The notes beneath the pieces were generated by a model, which was not told the origin of the DNA, searched no databases, and saw nothing but the letters and a program-made list of their open reading frames with translations. A stretch of DNA of 64,000 bases from Algicoccus sp048820935. Its GTDB lineage: Bacteria > Pseudomonadota > Gammaproteobacteria > Burkholderiales > Burkholderiaceae_B. The stretch is from assembly GCF_048820935.1 (NCBI RefSeq), contig NZ_JBMERD010000002.1, forward strand, positions 124,001 through 188,000. Direction: 5' to 3'. Positions 36,369 through 44,178 of the stretch are shown here, in pieces (position 1 is the stretch's first letter; the number at the start of each line of letters is the position of its first letter). Both the position numbers and the translations under genes were made by a program.

Positions 36369-36941
36369 TTATTTTGTTTTGGGAGAGTCGAGAAAGAGGG
36401 CGAGATCGTTCCAGACTTGTTGTTTGGTGAGTTGCGAACCGCGCACCTCAAAACGATCCATGAAACGAATACCCTCAAAAGAAGAGCCGTCTAATGCTTC
36501 GCCATAAAGCGTGCCGTGGCAGTAGACAATGGCTAAATCGTCTTGCCAAGCGGTGTCAAACGATTCGAAATTCTTTTTAACAAAACGGTAGCGATCCTTT
36601 GAGAACTCGACAAGTTCAGCCAGTGTTGTCATGGGTTCGCTGCCAGGGAAGGTCATGGTGAATCCTGACGCCAAATACGTGTTGGCTTTTTGGAGATCGC
36701 GTGCTTGCATGGCCAGAAGGAAATCTTTCACGATGTCGGCGGGTGCCGTTCGGGCTGCACCTGCTCGACGGCTTTGACCGCCCCGATAGTAATTGTGTTC
36801 GCCAATTTCATTGAAGCAGACTACGATAGCGTCAGGATGGGCATCAATGACTTGCTGCACCGCTTTGGTTAATGCTTGGCCAAGGGCTTGTCGTGTATGT
36901 GGTGCATAGCCTTCTAGTAAGGAAACATTGAGAATAGGCAT
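36369..36941 (-). CDS. Tautomerase-SnoaL fusion protein
   Basis: From ATG 36941 (AAAAGGAG just upstream) the protein starts MPILNVSLLEG, so removal of Met exposes the N-terminal proline used by 4-oxalocrotonate-type tautomerases. The tautomerase part covers about residues 1-62 with FNEIGEHNYYRGGQS. From about residue 66 to 185 follows an NTF2/SnoaL-like cone domain (IVKDFLLAMQARDL, then the RFMDRFEV strand). 190 residues in all. It is the first gene of the minus-strand operon and diverges from the GntR gene. A substrate-channelling or ligand-holding role for the second domain is inference. Confidence 0.8.
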   Translation of the reverse strand: MPILNVSLLEGYAPHTRQALGQALTKAVQQVIDAHPDAIVVCFNEIGEHNYYRGGQSRRAGAARTAPADIVKDFLLAMQARDLQKANTYLASGFTMTFPGSEPMTTLAELVEFSKDRYRFVKKNFESFDTAWQDDLAIVYCHGTLYGEALDGSSFEGIRFMDRFEVRGSQLTKQQVWNDLALFLDSPKTK

Positions 36942-37001
36942 TGAAAAGACTCCTTTTGAATCAGGTCGATCAATATTTGTGGCGCATTGCAAGCATTTAA
37001 A

Positions 37002-37019
37002 TGTAGTATTTATAGTACA
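37002..37019. promoter_or_regulatory. Candidate GntR operator in the divergent region
   Basis: TGTAGTATTTATAGTACA is a dyad with 14 of 18 symmetric positions, between the tautomerase start (36941) and the GntR start (37064). A related sequence, TGTTATAAAAGAAGTACA, stands at 37880-37897 before dctP. Autoregulation plus control of both operons is inferred. Confidence 0.45.
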
Positions 37020-37063
37020 AACTATAGCAGAACAATTAACCTTAACCACGTAGAAATGAAATT

Positions 37064-37840
37064 GTGATCAGTACTAAATATCATCGTGTTTACTTGCTCT
37101 TGAAAGATGCGATTGAACGGGGATTATTGGCACCGGGTGCGCGATTGCCTGGCGAGTTGGCTCTCGCGCAAACGCATCAGGTTTCAAGAATCACTGTGCG
37201 CCGAGCGTTGGCGGAATTGGCGCAGGAAGGTTTAGTGAGTCGCCGCCCCGGGGTGGGGACCGTGGTGCGAGAGCGATTGCCAGAGGCGTCCCGAATTACG
37301 GCTGATGTCTCCAACCTGCTGCCAAACTTTGTGCGTATGAGCGAAGAGTCCAGCATTGAACTGTTGGAGTTTGCCTATCGACCCGCTTCAGCGGCCATCG
37401 CAAAACGGATGAATTTATCGGTTGGCGAAAGGGTGCAATATTCGGTTCGTGTACGTAGTATGCAAGGCCTAGCATTCTCTTACCTCATGACGCATGTGCC
37501 TGCCAATATTGCAAAAAATTATGATGAGCAGGCGCTTGCAACAACGTCTTTATTCATGTTGTTAGAGCGCAGCGGTGTCAAAGTGGATCACGCAACGCAG
37601 ACGATTTCTGCCACCTTGGCAACAGAAGAAGTTGCCAGAGCTTTGGATGTTCCAGTTGGTGCGCCCTTGATCGCCTTGCAACGAGTTGTGTATGACAAAG
37701 AAGGTCGAGGTGTTGAGCATTTAGATGCGTTATATCGTCCAGATCGATATCAGATCCATGTTGACCTAGGCCGAGCCGGCGCATCCGACTCTCGATATTG
37801 GCAACCTAAAGTTGAAGGGGTGGACGAAGTTTCGTTGTAA
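37064..37840 (+). CDS. GntR family regulator (UTRA domain) of the TRAP/PuuE locus
   Basis: 258 residues from a GTG start. The N-terminal winged helix has LLAPGARLPGELALAQ followed by VSRITVRRALAELAQEGLV and the RRPGVGTVV wing. The C-terminal UTRA domain spans about residues 90-235 with QYSVRVRSMQGLAFSYL and ALQRVVYDKEGRGVE. It stands between the divergent catabolic operon and the dctPQM genes, so it most likely responds to the transported compound or its first product. Confidence 0.87.
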   Translation: MISTKYHRVYLLLKDAIERGLLAPGARLPGELALAQTHQVSRITVRRALAELAQEGLVSRRPGVGTVVRERLPEASRITADVSNLLPNFVRMSEESSIELLEFAYRPASAAIAKRMNLSVGERVQYSVRVRSMQGLAFSYLMTHVPANIAKNYDEQALATTSLFMLLERSGVKVDHATQTISATLATEEVARALDVPVGAPLIALQRVVYDKEGRGVEHLDALYRPDRYQIHVDLGRAGASDSRYWQPKVEGVDEVSL

Positions 37841-37879
37841 AAGAAAGTGCCGTACAGGCATATATTTATGCTGATAGTC

Positions 37880-37897
37880 TGTTATAAAAGAAGTACA
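37880..37897. promoter_or_regulatory. Second candidate GntR operator upstream of dctP
   Basis: TGTTATAAAAGAAGTACA shares the outer TGT...GTACA and 11 of 18 positions with the dyad at 37002-37019. It lies 127 bp before the dctP start. A GCATA/TATGC hairpin lies just upstream. Confidence 0.3.
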
Positions 37898-38023
37898 TTT
37901 AAATAATATTCAGTTTGTCAATATTTCAGTGTTAGTCTGACGTATGATCAGTCACGATCTAGGTGAGAGCTGTATCAATTATCTTAGGCCGAAAGTGCCA
38001 ATTTGCGAAGTGAGGAGAACACA

Positions 38024-39025
38024 ATGAAAAAATCTTTGTTCAGTGCAATGACGGTGATGGCAGCACTGGTGTCATCACCAGTTTTGGCGGTTGAAACGGT
38101 GACGGCCGTGCATGCTTTCCCACCGAACCTTGTGTATACACAGAGTTTTTTAGAATTTGTTGACAAGGTCAATAAGCGCGGTGAGGGTGTGGTTCAGATT
38201 CAGGTTCGCGGCGGCCCAGAAGTAATTGGTTTACCACAACAACCCGATGCGGTTCGTAATGGTGTGGTCGATATGGCGTACACGGCCGCGAGCTTTTATG
38301 GTGGTACGGTTCCAGAGCGTGACGTCATGGTGGCTTCCAATACAGATGCGCGTTATGCTCGAGAAAATGGTGGCATGGATCTGATGAACAAGATTCACCA
38401 GGACAAAATGGGTGTCTATCATTTGGGCTGGTTTGACAGCGGCGTGAAATACAACCTTTACACCATCAACGAACCCAAGTTGGATGCTGAAGGGAACTTG
38501 TTGATTGACGGTGTGCGTCTGCGTAGTAATCCGGTTTATGACGCGTTTTTCCGGGACGTGCTGGGTGCGGAGCCAATCAGCATACCGACGCCTGAAGTTT
38601 ATGCAGCGCTGGAGCGTGGCGTTGTGAATGCAACCGGCTGGACCCAGATCGGATTGAAAGATCTGAATTGGGATCGGTTTGTGAAATATCGGATCAATCC
38701 AGCGTTTTTCTCCACCGACATGGGCGTGATTGTGAACCTTGATCGCTGGAACAAGCTGAGTGAACCCGCCAAGAAAATTTTGCAAGAAGTGGCCATTGAA
38801 CACGAACGTGATAGTGCTGCGAAATTTGCGGAACAATCCAAGGAAGAGCTGGCAGCTTTAGATGCAAACGGCATGAAAGTGATTGATTTGCAGGGTCCAG
38901 CCGCGGAGAAATATGCCAAGGGTGCGCGCGAAGCAACGTGGAATCGGATGCGCCCTCTCATGGAAAAGCAACCAGGCGGACTAGAAAACTACGACATCCT
39001 GATTGAGAAATTTAATCGCCCATAA
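38024..39025 (+). CDS. dctP: TRAP transporter substrate-binding protein DctP
   Basis: Periplasmic receptor, 333 residues, with signal peptide MKKSLFSAMTVMAALVSSPV ending in LA. The DctP fold is indicated by PEVIGLPQQPDAVRNGVVDM, the GVRLRSNPVYDAFF segment with the carboxylate-binding arginine, and ATGWTQIGL. GAGGAG lies six bases before ATG 38024. It is followed by a hairpin and then the membrane subunits. The ligand is likely a carboxylate; which one is not readable. Confidence 0.9.
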   Translation: MKKSLFSAMTVMAALVSSPVLAVETVTAVHAFPPNLVYTQSFLEFVDKVNKRGEGVVQIQVRGGPEVIGLPQQPDAVRNGVVDMAYTAASFYGGTVPERDVMVASNTDARYARENGGMDLMNKIHQDKMGVYHLGWFDSGVKYNLYTINEPKLDAEGNLLIDGVRLRSNPVYDAFFRDVLGAEPISIPTPEVYAALERGVVNATGWTQIGLKDLNWDRFVKYRINPAFFSTDMGVIVNLDRWNKLSEPAKKILQEVAIEHERDSAAKFAEQSKEELAALDANGMKVIDLQGPAAEKYAKGAREATWNRMRPLMEKQPGGLENYDILIEKFNRP

Positions 39026-39040
39026 ATTGTTTTAAGTTGT

Positions 39041-39089
39041 ACGACTTCGGCATTTTTGATGGAGGTTTGTCAGAAATGCCGAGGCTCGT
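39041..39089 (+). other. Intercistronic hairpin dctP-dctQ
   Basis: CTTCGGCATTT at 39045-39055 pairs with AAATGCCGAGG at 39074-39084 (one G-T pair). ACGA/TCGT extends the stem past one bulged base. There is no T tract, and the membrane genes continue on the same strand. Such structures protect the upstream receptor mRNA and raise its yield relative to the permease. Confidence 0.6.
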
Positions 39090-39126
39090 GTCATGAATCT
39101 TTGGCTGCTTTTTCAGGAAATTGCGC

Positions 39127-39633
39127 ATGCATGCAGTCGTGAAAGCCTATAACGTTCTAGTGACAGGTCTAGCTGTTATATCCGGCGCATTACTTGTCTG
39201 GCTGGGAATCGCCGTCATCATTTCAGTTATGCAGAGAAACTTGGGTTTTCAGCCGACTGCTTGGCTGTTCTTGTCGACTGAGTATGGCATGTTTTATTTG
39301 ACTTTGTTGGGCGCGCCGTGGCTTGTTCGTAAGCGCGGTCATGTCTATATTGAGTTGCTGACAGCCGCTTTGCCCAAACCGATTCTGAATATCTTTAGCC
39401 GCTTTGTAAGCCTCTTGTGTGTGATTGTCTGTTTGGTTATGGCCATGAAAGGGTTTGACCTAGTGCAGATGAACCTTACTCGCAACGATTTGGATGTGCG
39501 GGCTTATTTTTTTCCGACCTGGTTATTGACCATCACATTCCCAGTGTGCTTTGGGTTGATGGCTATCGAATTTATGAAGTTTGTGGTTGGACGTGAAATT
39601 CTACACACAGGTGAAGTGGGGCTCGCAGAATGA
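39127..39633 (+). CDS. dctQ: TRAP transporter small permease DctQ
   Basis: 168 residues with four predicted membrane helices. The RNLGFQPTAWLF and GAPWLVRKRGHVYIELL segments are typical of DctQ. ATG 39127 is chosen, with AGGA eight bases upstream; a TTG at 39121 would leave no spacing. It overlaps dctM by four bases. Confidence 0.87.
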   Translation: MHAVVKAYNVLVTGLAVISGALLVWLGIAVIISVMQRNLGFQPTAWLFLSTEYGMFYLTLLGAPWLVRKRGHVYIELLTAALPKPILNIFSRFVSLLCVIVCLVMAMKGFDLVQMNLTRNDLDVRAYFFPTWLLTITFPVCFGLMAIEFMKFVVGREILHTGEVGLAE

Positions 39634-40946
39634 TGGAATGGTACTTTGCTCTAGGCTTTCTGCTTGGGCTCATCATTATTTTTATGCTGATCGGAATGCC
39701 GATTGCATTTTCGTTTTTATCCGCAAATCTAATCGGTGCCTGGGTTTTTATGGGAGGCTCCAATGGCATTATTCAGGTACTCAACAACGGCTTTGGAGCT
39801 TTATCAAGTTTTAGTCTAGTACCGATCCCTTTGTTTTTGCTGATGGGAGAGTTGTTCTTCCGTACGGGATTGGGCATGCGCATGTTTGGTGCAGTTGATG
39901 TCTTGATGGGGCAAGTTCCCGGACGACTTTCCTATGTCACCGTCGTCGGCGGGACTGGGTTTGCCACGGTCAGTGGTTCGTCCATGGGATCGACCGCTTT
40001 ACTCGGTTCAGTGCTGGTGCCAGAAATGGTTAAGCGCGGCTATAAAAAGCATATGTCAATTGGTCCCATCATGGGGACGGGTGGTTTGGCGATCATTATC
40101 CCGCCATCTGCGCTGGCAGTACTTTTGGCGACGTTGGCCAAAATTGATGTGGGGGCATTGTTGGTGGCAGGGGTGGTGCCTGGTTTTGTATTGGCCGGGC
40201 TCTACATTGTCTTGATTTGGGTGCAGACTCGCCTTGATCCTCAAGCGGCGCCTGTCTATGGAGTCCCTAGGGTTGCATCTCTCAAAAAAGTCTTTATTTT
40301 TTTGAGAGATGTGCTGCCGATGGTTGCCGTGATGGCGGTGGTCGTGGTGATGTTGATGTTTGGTTGGGCCACACCTTCAGAATCAGCCGCATTCGGCGCG
40401 TTAGGTGTCGTTAGTTTGGCTTTTTTATATCGCTGCATGACATGGAAAGCTTTTTTCGCATCGATTGAAGGTGCGTTGAAAGTGACGTTGATGGCGTTCA
40501 TGATCGTCCTGGGATCGGCCACTTTTAGTCAGTTGTTAGCGTTTTCGGGCGGCTCAAGTGGATTAATTAGCTGGGCGACTAGTTTTGATTTATCCCCCGT
40601 TTTGATGCTATTGGCCATCTTTGCTGTACTGATCGTGCTGGGAACGTTCATGGAACAGATTTCCATCATGATGTTGACTGTGCCATTTTTCTTCCCATTA
40701 GCAGCCAAACTGGGGTTTGATCCTATCTGGTTTGGTGTGGTTGTGTTGTTATCACTTGAAATTAGCTTCACCACGCCACCATTTGGCTTACTGTTGTTTG
40801 TGATGAAAGGTGTTGCGCCTGCAGGCACGTCGATGAAAGAAATCTATATTGCTGCGATTCCATACATTCTTTGCAGTATGTTTATGGTGGCGTTACTAAT
40901 TATGTTTCCTTCTTTGGCGACGTGGTTGCCGAATATGCTTCAGTAG
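39630..40946 (+). CDS. dctM: TRAP transporter large permease DctM
   Basis: 438 residues, about twelve membrane segments. Family motifs are SFSLVPIPLFLLMGE, TVVGGTGFATVSGSSMG and GTGGLAIIIPPS, with the second-repeat GTFMEQISIMMLTVPFFFP and SLEISFTTPPFGLLLFV. Together with DctP and DctQ it forms a complete sodium-driven TRAP transporter. It converges on the IclR gene. Confidence 0.93.
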   Translation: MMEWYFALGFLLGLIIIFMLIGMPIAFSFLSANLIGAWVFMGGSNGIIQVLNNGFGALSSFSLVPIPLFLLMGELFFRTGLGMRMFGAVDVLMGQVPGRLSYVTVVGGTGFATVSGSSMGSTALLGSVLVPEMVKRGYKKHMSIGPIMGTGGLAIIIPPSALAVLLATLAKIDVGALLVAGVVPGFVLAGLYIVLIWVQTRLDPQAAPVYGVPRVASLKKVFIFLRDVLPMVAVMAVVVVMLMFGWATPSESAAFGALGVVSLAFLYRCMTWKAFFASIEGALKVTLMAFMIVLGSATFSQLLAFSGGSSGLISWATSFDLSPVLMLLAIFAVLIVLGTFMEQISIMMLTVPFFFPLAAKLGFDPIWFGVVVLLSLEISFTTPPFGLLLFVMKGVAPAGTSMKEIYIAAIPYILCSMFMVALLIMFPSLATWLPNMLQ

Positions 40947-40959
40947 TCAGTTCCGTAGC

Positions 40960-40988
40960 TTGGCTGTTTTAAATAAAGAAACAAGCCG
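40960..40988. terminator. Possible bidirectional terminator between dctM and iclR gene
   Basis: GGCTGTTT and AAAC-A-AGCC can pair across TAAATAAAG, with one bulge and flanking T and A. It is a moderate hairpin between convergent genes. Confidence 0.4.
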
Positions 40989-40997
40989 TCACCTGGG

Positions 40998-41711
40998 CTA
41001 AGGGCTGATCAGTTGAGCTGACAGCTCTTGCGCAACTTTGATTAAAAGCTGCTGCACTGAAGGATTTGAAGGCTCAAATCGAATGGGTGGACCCGAAATT
41101 GTCAGTGCACCTGCAAATGATCCATCACGATAACAGAGTGGTGCAGAGACAGACACAGTCGGTAGTAATTTTTTTGTGATGTCGTTCAGTGCGAACGAAG
41201 ACACAAAAATGCAAGACTGTATATCCCATGATGTCACAGATTGGGTTTTAAAAGTACGTAAAACCTGAGCTGTGGCGCTGTCATCCAGAGGCATCCGAGT
41301 TCCGGGTGCGATGCTTGCCTTGATCGGATGCGGTGAGTCTTTTCGAAATAGACAGATTCTTGATTCGCCATCACGAATATAAAAACTTGCACTCTCTTGG
41401 GTTTGATCCACTAGTGCCTCAAGAGTGGGCAATATGAGCTGGCTTAAGTCCTGGTTGTTAGCGAAACGACAGCCCAGTTCATACAGTTTTGGGCCAGGCT
41501 CATAGCGCCCGTCAGAACGTATATTGATATAGCCTCTAGGAACTAGAGTGAGTAGATAACGAGAAACGACACTTTTAAATAATTTGCTTTGCTCTGCCAA
41601 CTCGCCGAGCGATAAAGGGCTTTCGGTTTTGAGAAATGCATCGAGTATTGCGACAGTCCGTTCAACGGCTTGAACGGATCGGTCAGCTTTATTTGAGTTT
41701 GGCGCGACCAT
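40998..41711 (-). CDS. IclR family regulator, copy 1
   Basis: 237 residues. The N-terminal winged helix contains VERTVAILDAFLKTESPLSL and the recognition segment LFKSVVSRYLLTL. The C-terminal effector domain has ASFYIRDGESRICLFR and ends near FAGALTISGP. It is the third gene of the minus-strand ThDP-enzyme operon, 29 bp behind the beta subunit, and probably controls that operon and the divergent tctC gene. Confidence 0.87.
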   Translation of the reverse strand: MVAPNSNKADRSVQAVERTVAILDAFLKTESPLSLGELAEQSKLFKSVVSRYLLTLVPRGYINIRSDGRYEPGPKLYELGCRFANNQDLSQLILPTLEALVDQTQESASFYIRDGESRICLFRKDSPHPIKASIAPGTRMPLDDSATAQVLRTFKTQSVTSWDIQSCIFVSSFALNDITKKLLPTVSVSAPLCYRDGSFAGALTISGPPIRFEPSNPSVQQLLIKVAQELSAQLISP

Positions 41712-41740
41712 ATCAGACAGTATCCTACATTGTCACTGAA

Positions 41741-42322
41741 TTAGGTCAGAAAAGCTTTCATACGCAGCCGTGCTTGACTCGCATCCATATTTCGTTTGAA
41801 TATGGGAGGCTCGGTTGGACGAACCCGCACAAGCACAAAACTCACATCATCTTTGTCATGTAAGACTGCTTGTCCATGTGACATTTCTGACTGTTTGGAA
41901 ACCACTGCAGTTTTATTGAATCCCGCTCCACGGGCAATCATTTCCAGATCGGTTCCTCGCCCAGTGTGTGCGACTTGACCGCCTGTCTCAAGATAATGAC
42001 CATTATCAACGCAGAGAACACTCAGGTTGGGTGGATTTAGAACGGCGATTGTTGCCAGTGTCCCCATGCCCATTAACAGTTCTCCATCGCCGGTGACAAC
42101 CATGACTTGTCGTGTGGGTTGGGCTAGAGCAAGTCCAAGACCTGTGGAAAGTGCAGCGCCCATGGCGCCACCTAAAGCATATAGGTTTGGTCCATCTTTA
42201 GTGAGTGCGCTAATGTCTCGAGATGTACCACCCAAGCCAGTTATAAACAGAAAATCATCGGGATTTCCAATTAAAGCAGGCACAATCTCACGACGGTCTA
42301 ATTCGTATTTAATTGTCATCAT
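41741..42322 (-). CDS. ThDP-dependent decarboxylase, PP-domain subunit (sulfopyruvate/phosphonopyruvate decarboxylase beta-like)
   Basis: 193 residues. The ThDP/Mg motif runs from VTGDGELLMGMG to LCVDNGHYLETGGQ, with ALGGAMGAALSTGLGLALA before it. This is the pyrophosphate domain alone, matching ComE-type beta subunits, and pairs with the Pyr domain protein encoded just upstream. The reaction is likely decarboxylation of a 3-substituted pyruvate to an aldehyde. The true 2-oxo acid is unknown; no sulfonate or phosphonate genes are adjacent. Start ATG 42322 follows AAGAGATC. Confidence 0.83.
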   Translation of the reverse strand: MMTIKYELDRREIVPALIGNPDDFLFITGLGGTSRDISALTKDGPNLYALGGAMGAALSTGLGLALAQPTRQVMVVTGDGELLMGMGTLATIAVLNPPNLSVLCVDNGHYLETGGQVAHTGRGTDLEMIARGAGFNKTAVVSKQSEMSHGQAVLHDKDDVSFVLVRVRPTEPPIFKRNMDASQARLRMKAFLT

Positions 42323-42334
42323 GATCTCTTTTCG

Positions 42335-42360
42335 TTATTTAAAAAGCTTATTTAAAAAGC
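42335..42360. repeat. Perfect 13-bp tandem duplication between the two ThDP subunits
   Basis: TTATTTAAAAAGC occurs twice head to tail (42335-42347 and 42348-42360). It contains the stop codon of the alpha-subunit gene and the spacer to the beta gene, and looks like a recent slippage duplication. Confidence 0.85.
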
Positions 42361-42873
42361 TTTGGCGCCCAACAGTCGTTGTGTCAGTAAAACAGCGGTA
42401 GGGCAGCCACCCTGAAATGCTTGAGTGATGGCTGCATCGACAATGCTGGAGACTTCATTCTCACAATCTGCGCGAATAGTTTTAACGCCCATCGCATGAA
42501 AAATCGGTTCAACGGCCTTTCCAGCTGGGTATTGCCATGGGTTACCTTCGCCAAAGTCGCCCCGCATGCTGACTAAGGTCAGAAATGGAAATCGACCTAG
42601 TGAAACTAAAGATAAGAGATTGGCACAATTGCCTACGCCACTGCTTTGCATGAGTAACACGCCTCGCGTACCGCCCAGATCTGCACCTGCCAGTAAGCCT
42701 ATGCCTTCTTCTTCCGTGGTGAGTGATACAGCATGAGCATGCTCGTCATTTAGGGCACTATTAATGAGTCCGATGTGCCCTGCGTCAGGGACATAGGCAA
42801 ACTGTGTAACTCCGTTTGAGCGAAGTAAATCATACACATCACGCTGCCATTGCCTTTCTACAATTACATCCAT
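42352..42873 (-). CDS. ThDP-dependent decarboxylase, Pyr-domain subunit (sulfopyruvate/phosphonopyruvate decarboxylase alpha-like)
   Basis: 173 residues, a stand-alone pyrimidine-binding domain with FAYVPDAGHIGLI and the catalytic glutamate within SLTTEEEGIGLLAGA (Glu54-56), then MQSSGVGNCANLLSL and LVSMRGDFGEGNPWQ. This is the ComD-type layout. AGAGG precedes ATG 42873. It forms the first gene of an operon with the beta subunit and an IclR regulator, divergent from tctC. The active site forms only at the interface with the beta subunit. Confidence 0.83.
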   Translation of the reverse strand: MDVIVERQWQRDVYDLLRSNGVTQFAYVPDAGHIGLINSALNDEHAHAVSLTTEEEGIGLLAGADLGGTRGVLLMQSSGVGNCANLLSLVSLGRFPFLTLVSMRGDFGEGNPWQYPAGKAVEPIFHAMGVKTIRADCENEVSSIVDAAITQAFQGGCPTAVLLTQRLLGAKAF

Positions 42874-43179
42874 CGTTTTACCTCTTGTGAGATTGTTTCT
42901 TCAGCGCATTGATCTTTAGCATAAGCTGATGCTTTGTTGCGTTTGGGGATGTTTGGTTTCGTTATCAAAAAATCATAATGCCGATATGAATTTGTTTGAA
43001 TATACATGAAATTCTCTCTGAAAGGTGTTTCTTTACAGTATGCTGAGCGAACAATAATTAAAAATTGGCTTTGTTATGAAAGAAAATTATTCAGATTTTG
43101 ATGTTGGGTTTCTGGTGCAGAAGTCGAGTGCTGAAGAGTTCAGAATGATTTAAACGTCCAATCATGGAGGGAGACAATA
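42874..43179. other. Divergent intergenic region, ThDP operon / tctC
   Basis: 306 bp with no supported gene. AT-rich, with the dyad at 42918-42933 as its one clear feature and a good ribosome binding site GGGAG before tctC. Confidence 0.6.
42918..42933. promoter_or_regulatory. Candidate IclR operator dyad
   Basis: AGCATAAGCTGATGCT is symmetric at 14 of 16 positions (AGCAT, inner AGCT, ATGCT). It lies 45 bp before the alpha-subunit start codon in the divergent region, where an operator for the neighbouring IclR protein would be expected. Confidence 0.35.
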
Positions 43180-44178
43180 ATGAATCACAAACAAAAAACT
43201 AAACAGATTGCAGCAACCTTAAGTTTGATCGGCATGGTGATGGTAGTGCCTGCGTCAGCTTATGCACAGGCGGAATTTCCCAATCGGCCGATCAATTTGC
43301 TTGTAGGCTATTCAGCGGGAGGACCAACAGATAATGCTGCACGGGTCATTGCCGAAGAAATGGGTAAAGAGCTTGGGCAACCCGTTGTTGTCGTGAATAA
43401 ACCAGGTGCAAGTGGCCTTGTTGCAGCCAAAGATATGATGGCAGCACAGCCTGATGGCTATACAATTTTGCTCGCTGCAAATGCATTTTTTACATTAGGT
43501 CCAGCTCGGTATACATTGGTCGATTATGACTTTGACAAAGATTTTGTACCGATCGGTGGCTTGTCTGGCTACCCGCACCTGCTGACAGTCGCCATGGATA
43601 GTCCAATTAAATCGATGGAAGATCTGATTGATTATTCTCGAAAAAACCCAGGTAAGCTGAATGCAGCTCGAGTCGGTTTTTCAAATGAGATTGCAGTGGA
43701 ATGGCTGAATCTGCTTGGAAAGATGGATATCACCCAGATCCCCTATAAGGGGGCAGCAACTGTCGTGAGTGATCTCAGTTCCGGACGTATCGATCTTGCA
43801 CTGATCGCACCTTCTGTGACATATCCATTACAAGATGGTGACAAGGCGCGTGCAATCGCGACAACGCGCGAAACACCGATTACGAAGTCTCGCCAAATCC
43901 CTGCCGTCTCCAAAACAGCAGGGATGGAAGAGTTTGACATGTATATCTGGAATGGTTTGTTTGCACCGGCTGGTATTCCGGCACCAGTTGTACAAAAACT
44001 GGCAGCTGCATTGAATCAATCATTAGCTCAACCCAAAGTTCAGAAACAGTTTGAAACCGCATTTCTAGATGCAGCACCAATGACAGCAGAAGAATTGACC
44101 AAAGCGGTCCATGAGGAGCTTAGTATTGCAAAACATGTCGTGAAAGAGGCCAAACTGCCGTTGCTGACTCATCAGTGA
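43180..44178 (+). CDS. tctC: Tripartite tricarboxylate transporter receptor (Bug/TctC family), copy 1
   Basis: Periplasmic binding protein of 332 residues. A signal peptide of about 30 residues ends in SAYAQA, followed by FPNRPINLLVGYSAGGPTDN, the VVVNKPGASG segment, PDGYTILLAAN and QIPYKGAATVVSDLSSGRID, all Bug family hallmarks. No TctA or TctB membrane partners lie in the window, so it is an orphan receptor. It diverges from the ThDP decarboxylase operon, which suggests a 2-oxo acid precursor as ligand. Confidence 0.92.
   Translation: MNHKQKTKQIAATLSLIGMVMVVPASAYAQAEFPNRPINLLVGYSAGGPTDNAARVIAEEMGKELGQPVVVVNKPGASGLVAAKDMMAAQPDGYTILLAANAFFTLGPARYTLVDYDFDKDFVPIGGLSGYPHLLTVAMDSPIKSMEDLIDYSRKNPGKLNAARVGFSNEIAVEWLNLLGKMDITQIPYKGAATVVSDLSSGRIDLALIAPSVTYPLQDGDKARAIATTRETPITKSRQIPAVSKTAGMEEFDMYIWNGLFAPAGIPAPVVQKLAAALNQSLAQPKVQKQFETAFLDAAPMTAEELTKAVHEELSIAKHVVKEAKLPLLTHQ

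Noticed and set aside
41741..42873. Naming the ThDP pair comDE (coenzyme M synthesis)
   Set aside because: Domain split is the same, but no other coenzyme M, sulfonate or phosphonate genes are present, so only the family is reported.
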